Below are positions 58,547 to 64,000 of a stretch of DNA of 64,000 nt, piece by piece (position 1 is the first letter of the stretch; every line of letters starts with the position of its first letter). Source of the DNA: Casuarina equisetifolia (taxonomy: Eukaryota; Streptophyta; Magnoliopsida; Fagales; Casuarinaceae); the NCBI GenBank assembly GCA_028551475.1, contig CM052357.1:26681745-26745744 (forward strand), in the 5' to 3' direction. Both the position numbers and the translations under genes were made by a program. The notes under the pieces are model-generated. The model saw only the letters and a program-made list of their open reading frames with translations, made no database searches and was not told where the DNA came from.

Positions 58547-61452
58547 TCAAGACCACTTGTTACAGCATCGACATAAAAAAAAAAGAGTAAAATACAAGAC
58601 CATTAATGCAACCACAATCTTAGGCCTGATAAAAGTTTATTAGGCAAGACAAACCACAAATAGAGAACGACCACAAGTAGACCTTCAGAGATAATCAGAA
58701 ACTGTTGGATCTTAATTACTACAATTATTACTTGTAAAAAGATTTTAAAGAAACATACGAAAATTCAAAACTGCTTTCAATTTAAAAATTCATGTCCCTC
58801 AGCATAAAAACAGACACACGCAGCCGCAACGCACACAAGCCAACGAGGAGAATAAAATGGACACCAGAGTGTCATTAACAGAAGAAATAAACTTCCCAAC
58901 TTAAAGAAAACATACACTACGAAAGGCAGATCCTTCTTATGACTTTATTCCTTTCCAAGCTAGTCAACAATATAGTTTCAGAATCTTATAAGAGATTTTA
59001 TTGTTGGATATAAATTACATGGGAAGCCCAAGATCTCCGCAAACACTGAACATAGGGTAACGTAATCAGATGATGGATTTCTGTTCAGTGAACTCACAAC
59101 TGCTAAAGTACCAAGCATGCAAGTGCTTCAAGTCAAAACATTCTAACCTCATTTGCAACACACAGGACACCAGTTGTATGTGAATCATCTGGTTCAGTAT
59201 GGACATAAAAAGAGAACAGGGTGAATCAACAATGTTAGATAAAAGTCAACAAAGTTCCTCAAACTAGAATACACTGATCCAACAATGCGTCAGACAAAAC
59301 TGAATGAATTCATGCGCAGAAATATCATCTCGACCAATCCTTTTTTACCAGATTCACATAGCCTCCTGCTTTTTCAGCTTGAGTGCAGACCTTGCTCCAA
59401 CCAACTGAAAGCAGGACCAGATAGATGCTTAAAGAGTATATCCATTTATAATGAACATACGAGCACAGTTCAAGGAAAACTCTTGAATGCCCATTAATGC
59501 TTTCATCTATTACACAATCCCTCAGCATTTCAACATAATACAATACGTCTTATTTTTTTTTCCAAACGGATATGGAAATTACAGTAGCTGCCACAAAGAG
59601 AGCTTACTGGGTAAGTACTAAGGGCAGAGCAAAATGGAATCTGAAGAGATGACAGTTGAATTCAGGGGACTGGCTTGCATCGCTGCAGGCATCTTCAAAG
59701 ATAACTTCTTTCGTTTGATCTTTCTACTTTCAAAAATTTGCATCTGATGAGTTCTCCATTGTTGGTCTCAAGTAACTGATGCCAAACTCTCATGTAGCAT
59801 AAGTCCTTGAACCTGCTAGATATCCTCTAAAAGACGCGCATCAATTCTAGTCTTTCATTTTGAACTAGTGTGTTATTACCACTGCCGTCAACTGACAAGA
59901 ATACAATATTCCTTTGCATTTAGTCCAACAACGTATGAAACCCGTGTTAGCATCCATATTCTATTCTTGCCTTTTGTGGAATATTACCCAAAAAAAAAAA
60001 TCAAAATTGAAAATTAAAAAAAAAAAAAGAGTTAAAGGTTAAAAAAAAAGGATAAGCTTCACCCGTTATGACCAACAAGAAACCTTTCGTAAAGTAATAC
60101 ACTGAAGACCAGTGATTATAAAAAGTAAAATATTTTCGTTGTCTAAAAAGGCTTAGGTATGTTGCAGCAATCTAATTTAAGTGCCGAAAATTCTCATGGC
60201 CCAACCAGCACTTGCCACCTGCCAAAAATTCATTGTATACTTGGCTTCATTATTCTAAACTGGAAAATATGTTAACTTATGAGACTTACCATAGACACAT
60301 CATTAGAAGACATGCTAGCGGATAAGGTGGGTGGAAAGTTCCCAAAACAGAGTTGATCTTATGGATATTAGTATAAAAGAAATATACTCGATATGCCAAG
60401 GAATAATAAATTAATCAAAAACTTAGAGATGAACCCCTGAAAAATATACTAGATGGGTTTTCCATCTTCAGATTGAATAAAGAATAGGGCCTCTTCGACT
60501 AGTACATGAAAGAAAATTCCGAAGGTGAAAATATTCATTCTCTGTAATTTCATGAGTTTCAAGTCTTCTGTCATAACCAATAACTACTTTAATCAAACCT
60601 GATGCCATGAATGCAACATGCTGCATTGTCCTGCCGGCTATATTATATCATTAAAAATGAAACGGAGACATGAAAATTAGTGCCGGATTCCAAGCCATTG
60701 AGAAAGTTTGTCTCCTTTTGAATGAGAAACAAAGCAGCTTCACAGCACCCACTAATTTCAGCATACACAGGAAGAGTATATGTTATGCTGCTATTTGCAA
60801 GACAATAAAGTGAAATCTACACCCAGAAAAGTCTGTTAGAGAAAAAATGTAAGGGAAGATACATTAGCAGCAGGACATTCAGGTGCCAATTCATCAAAAA
60901 TACGTCAACCATCAAGGAGACAATAATGGATGTTAATGTGTTATTGATATTCAAATTCCAATTAATTCTCAGAGTCTAACAGTACATACAGAGCATTACT
61001 GCAGCTCTTACACAAGTGAATTTTTTACCTTTCACCAAGCTACACAACAGTGTCCCTGCAAAACTCTTAGTTTTCCTCCGTATTGGCTGTAAATTACAGG
61101 AAATGGTTGAGATCTGGAGAGATGGCAAATACGGCCAAGGTCAATGCTAAAGATACAACAGAACAACCAATCATGGGAATCCCATTTGAATTACCCCCTG
61201 CTTGGTTGCAGTTAAATAATTTCCTGACAGTCCAGGCTCTGCAGTGGGCGAGTGCAGACATTTTGATGCTCAATTTCACAATTGATTTGCAAAGGCCAGA
61301 GCTTTCACCAACCGGGAGGAATCTGGTTTATCGCAGCAATAAGAACAGAACGGAGTCCATCATTCATCTCCAACAATGGTCACTCATCCCTTTGCAGCAG
61401 AACATACAAAGCCAACCACGGTTTGGAAAAACCAGATCTCTGTTGGTAAGTA

Positions 61453-62706
61453 TCATTCTTCAAACGCTTGCATACAAATTTTCTCTAGCAGCAATGGCCA
61501 ATCTTCCCCAAGCTGCTGAGGATTTAGCTCCATGGCAACTTTGAAATCAAGCAAAGATATTAAGCCTTGGGGTCTCTGCTCCTGCATAACTTCCACAGCG
61601 CCACCACTATTCTGCATATGTAAATGATTACTTGGCCACATGCCATTGATAATTTTGCCTTGAATTGGCTGCTTGTGGGCAGGTTGCTTTTTTGGCGCAG
61701 GCGTAGACCTTGCTCCCACCAATTCAACACAAGATCTGATTAGCCGCTTCAAGTACACATCCAACATATTATTCAACATATTAGCACATTCCATAGAAAC
61801 GCCACCAAGGCCCTGTGCTGCTGAAATCTGCTCCATTCTTTTTCTCAGTGTCTCTGTATCAGACAATACACCACTATCGCAATTACTAACAAAATCACCA
61901 CTGCTACCCAATGGCATAACCTTGCGGGGCCCACCTACACTAGCTTGGCAGCTGGGAATCCCCAGGGGTGCAAGTAAAGGACTTCTATAGAAATTTGAGC
62001 GGCTTGACTGCTCCACTTCTTCCCCATCTTCAATAACAGCTACTGCATTCTGATCTTTAGCATGTATCCTTGGCTTTTCGGCAGGTCTCTGTGCAGCACC
62101 CTCCCTTTCATTCTCGCGAAGCTCAGCAACTGCTTGAAGATGCTGTCCTGGTCTCTGATAATCAAAAGGAGTCAAATCACCATTTTCCATGTTAACCTCA
62201 CTATTGCTATCTTCTGTACCCATGGATTGATGTGAGACGTTCTCAATCTTCCCATTGGGTCCAAGTGGGCTTGGCCTATCCCTGGGCCTCCGATCACGTA
62301 CACCAGACCTACCCTTTCGTGGGGAGGATGGCAGATCCCCATTTGACCAAACCTTCTGATTCGGAACAACAGCCCCACTTTGTTCATGCCCATCTTCCCC
62401 AACAGGAGAACTGTTTGCTGCTTGTATCACAGGTTTTTGGGGACCTGGTGGTAAATAACCCGGAGGTGGGGTCTTGGCTTGGCATGCATTCTTCAAGATT
62501 GAAATTATGAGCTGATTGTGCAAAGGAAGATTTTCTCTTCCAAAAGCCCGAATACAAAAACTTTCAAACTGATTCTTGCTCAATTTGTCGCTCAAAAACC
62601 TATTCAAGTAAGAAAAGTAGAATTTTGCCTTGTTCACCCCAAGCTTCTTCACTATCTGGGCTTTCAAGTCAACCAAATCAATTCTTGAGCCCTGCTGAGG
62701 TTGCAT
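61453..62706 (-). CDS. ADA1: ADA1/Hfi1-like SAGA coactivator subunit (SAGA-Tad1 domain)
   Basis: ADA1 (yeast Hfi1) is a core subunit of the SAGA histone acetyltransferase coactivator and helps hold the complex together. The frame is one exon of 417 aa. It starts MQPQQGSRIDLVDLKAQIVK, the usual plant ADA1 start, with KKLGVNKAKFYFSYLNRFLS next; an ATG 39 bp upstream (62745) lies on the intron side of a likely acceptor and is rejected. A disordered, Pro/Arg-rich middle (KGRSGVRDRRPRDRPSPLGP) follows. The C-terminal half (APLGIPSCQ; LRKRMEQISAAQGLGGVSME; NMLDVYLKRLIRSCVELVGA) is the histone-fold-like part, and the tail LISLLDFKVAMELNPQQLGE is typical. A leader intron of about 615 bp precedes it. 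The family is firm; which of several plant paralogues it is cannot be told. Confidence 0.9.
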   Translation of the reverse strand: MQPQQGSRIDLVDLKAQIVKKLGVNKAKFYFSYLNRFLSDKLSKNQFESFCIRAFGRENLPLHNQLIISILKNACQAKTPPPGYLPPGPQKPVIQAANSSPVGEDGHEQSGAVVPNQKVWSNGDLPSSPRKGRSGVRDRRPRDRPSPLGPNGKIENVSHQSMGTEDSNSEVNMENGDLTPFDYQRPGQHLQAVAELRENEREGAAQRPAEKPRIHAKDQNAVAVIEDGEEVEQSSRSNFYRSPLLAPLGIPSCQASVGGPRKVMPLGSSGDFVSNCDSGVLSDTETLRKRMEQISAAQGLGGVSMECANMLNNMLDVYLKRLIRSCVELVGARSTPAPKKQPAHKQPIQGKIINGMWPSNHLHMQNSGGAVEVMQEQRPQGLISLLDFKVAMELNPQQLGEDWPLLLEKICMQAFEE

Positions 62707-62733
62707 TTCTCGAGAAACAGATTCATACACCGT

Positions 62734-63349
62734 CTGCAATATCACAAAACCCCCAGTAACCCCAATTCAGCCGAAATTACAGTTATTTCTGTTTCCAAAC
62801 AGCCGCCGAATTTCCCCCCAGCATATGATTCAACGAATCACAAAAACCCCCAAACCCCCAATTCCCAACCGTAATCACCGGTAATCCTGTTTTCAAAGAA
62901 CCCCGAATTCACCCACCCAAAAAGCATACAATGCAAACACAAATCTCATCTTCCGGAACCCAAAACCCTAGAGATCAAGCCCAATACGGAGCTCATCAAA
63001 TCCCACCGAATCAAGCTCAACTCATTGGAAAACATGCTCAATCAAAACCCTAAGTTTGAATGAACAAACTCTGGGCCACAGCGCCATGCCTCTTTCACGC
63101 ACTGTACGAAGCACAAATTTGCACCAGAGCACCAATCAAAACCCCGTCATTCCTTTTGTTGAAATTCAAAAGGCTTCAAACTTCAAAACCCGAAATTTGA
63201 AGTGGAAGAAATGAGATCAGCGAGTTGGAAGAATTGAGTTTGGGGAACATAGCAGAAAAATCGAATTGCAGAGATACGAAGCACAATGAAGAGCAAAAAG
63301 AAGGCTTGAGAGTACGGGAAAGAGGATTAGAGATTGATTGAGCTCTGAC
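62734..63349 (-). other. 5' UTR intron of the ADA1-like gene
   Basis: On the minus strand a CAAG|GTCAGA donor (exon ends at 63350) and an ATATTGCAG acceptor (exon restarts at 62733) bound about 616 bp, leaving 27 nt of leader before the ATG. The sequence between is not coding. Confidence 0.6.
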
Positions 63350-63526
63350 CTTGAGAAGAAGTCGACGAATTGCAGGGAAATCGAACCCCAGTGACTTGAG
63401 GTTCAGAATCTTCGAAGCTTCGGCTCTCTCGCTGGCGCTCTTCTTTTACTTTTCTCTTTCAATTTTATTCTTTTTCACTTCGCTGCATTATTTCCTTTTT
63501 CTTTTTTCCCCTTGCAGGCTTACTGA

Positions 63527-63533
63527 TTTTATA
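63527..63533 (-). promoter_or_regulatory. TATA-like box of the ADA1-like gene
   Basis: TATAAAA on the minus strand lies about 180 bp before the leader-intron donor. CT-rich microsatellite sequence follows at 63567-63597. Confidence 0.4.
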
Positions 63534-63535
63534 TT

Positions 63536-64000
63536 TGAGCTTTGCTCTGCGTAGCTCGATCCTTGCTCTCTCTCTCTCTCTCTCTTTCTCTCTCCGCTCT
63601 CGTCTTTCTCGGTTAGCTCTCACGAGGTCTGGCCTTGTAATGCTTTTCTTTCTTTTTTTCTTTCTTTCTTTCTTTTTTTCTTCTATTCACTTTTTCACTT
63701 ATTTATATTTTTTATTTTTTGTGTTTCTCAGATGCTGTGTGCTTCACCATGTTCTTAATTGGGCACGAGTGATTCTTCTTTTTCACCTGAAAATTGTTCG
63801 AATCATTCAACTTGAAGCAATTACAAATAGTATTGAAGTATTACTTTTTTACTTATAAATAATTGTGCACATATAAAAGTCTCATACTAAATATTTAATT
63901 TCTTATAGTAAAGTTTAAATAAAAAAAAATATTGTTCTAATTCTCAAGATTAACTTTTGAGTTTGACATGATTTTGAAACTTAGATTAAAGTTTTACTCT
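63536..64000. other. Upstream region of the ADA1-like gene, low complexity
   Basis: This region contains a CT run (63567-63597), CTTT-rich sequence (63646-63680) and poly-A/T tracts. No gene is visible up to the window end. Confidence 0.6.

Larger units (their letters stand above)
56165..61452. other. Convergent spacer between RING-H2 and ADA1-like genes
   Basis: This stretch should contain both 3' UTRs at its ends. A CT microsatellite lies at 56361-56398, and a poly-C/CA microsatellite at 58504-58546. Open frames are all short (below about 95 codons, apart from an antisense frame under the ADA1-like gene at the right edge). No RNA gene or transposon protein was recognised. Confidence 0.55.

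Noticed and set aside
62707..62745. Upstream in-frame ATG of the ADA1-like gene
   Set aside because: It lies on the intron side of a strong TTGCAG acceptor at 62734, and the family start MQPQQ is at 62706.
1..64000. CRISPR arrays, operons, bacterial or viral insertions
   Set aside because: None seen; all gene structures are plant nuclear, and the tandem repeats lack the spacer pattern of CRISPR.

Overview
This window is nuclear DNA of a flowering plant, most likely a eudicot. The genes carry GT-AG introns, spacers are AT-rich with long poly-A/T tracts and CT/GA microsatellites, TATA boxes and TGGGCY (site II) promoter motifs are visible, and every recognisable protein is a plant-type nuclear product. 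The species cannot be named from the sequence.

Layout. (1) 1-1813: 3' part of an intronless EXO70 exocyst gene, cut by the window edge. (2) 1814-11816: long AT-rich spacer containing a four-unit tandem repeat of about 240 bp. (3) 11817-19130: OXS3-like gene, PTRHD1-like peptidyl-tRNA hydrolase-fold gene, a 66-aa zinc-ribbon protein (minus), an unassigned open exon-like block, and the F-box/kelch gene AFR (minus). (4) 21548-33363: a 12-exon PPR-CBS fusion gene (CBSPPR1 type) and a two-exon mitochondrial bL28 ribosomal protein gene. (5) 34021-40450: three tandem DUF761 (cotton-fibre-protein type) genes; the last two lie in a duplicated unit of about 3.1 kb. (6) 40451-51780: spacers with a SINE-like element, interrupted by a calmodulin-binding-domain gene (minus) with a 19-unit pentapeptide repeat. 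(7) 51780-63533: a RING-H2 E3 ligase gene of the MBR/HIP1 type and an ADA1/Hfi1-like SAGA subunit gene (minus), separated by about 5 kb of spacer.

How the genes relate. There is no operon-like logic; these are independent nuclear genes. The set EXO70, OXS3-like, AFR, bL28m, RING and ADA1 matches, from memory, two homologous Arabidopsis segments (around At4g31440-At4g31540 and At2g24530-At2g24550). The window is therefore probably an ancestral eudicot gene block rather than foreign or mobile DNA. Themes present are exocytosis, light signalling through SCF, ubiquitination, chromatin coactivation, organelle RNA and translation functions, and calcium signalling.

I found no convincing novel multi-gene system. 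The points most worth a second look are the DUF761 tandem cluster (with an internal duplication in its first gene, a co-duplicated decaying small ORF and a related segment in the neighbouring bL28m intron), the pentapeptide array in the calmodulin-binding protein, an arginine-rich upstream ORF before the OXS3-like gene, and an orphan exon-like block at 17352-17567.
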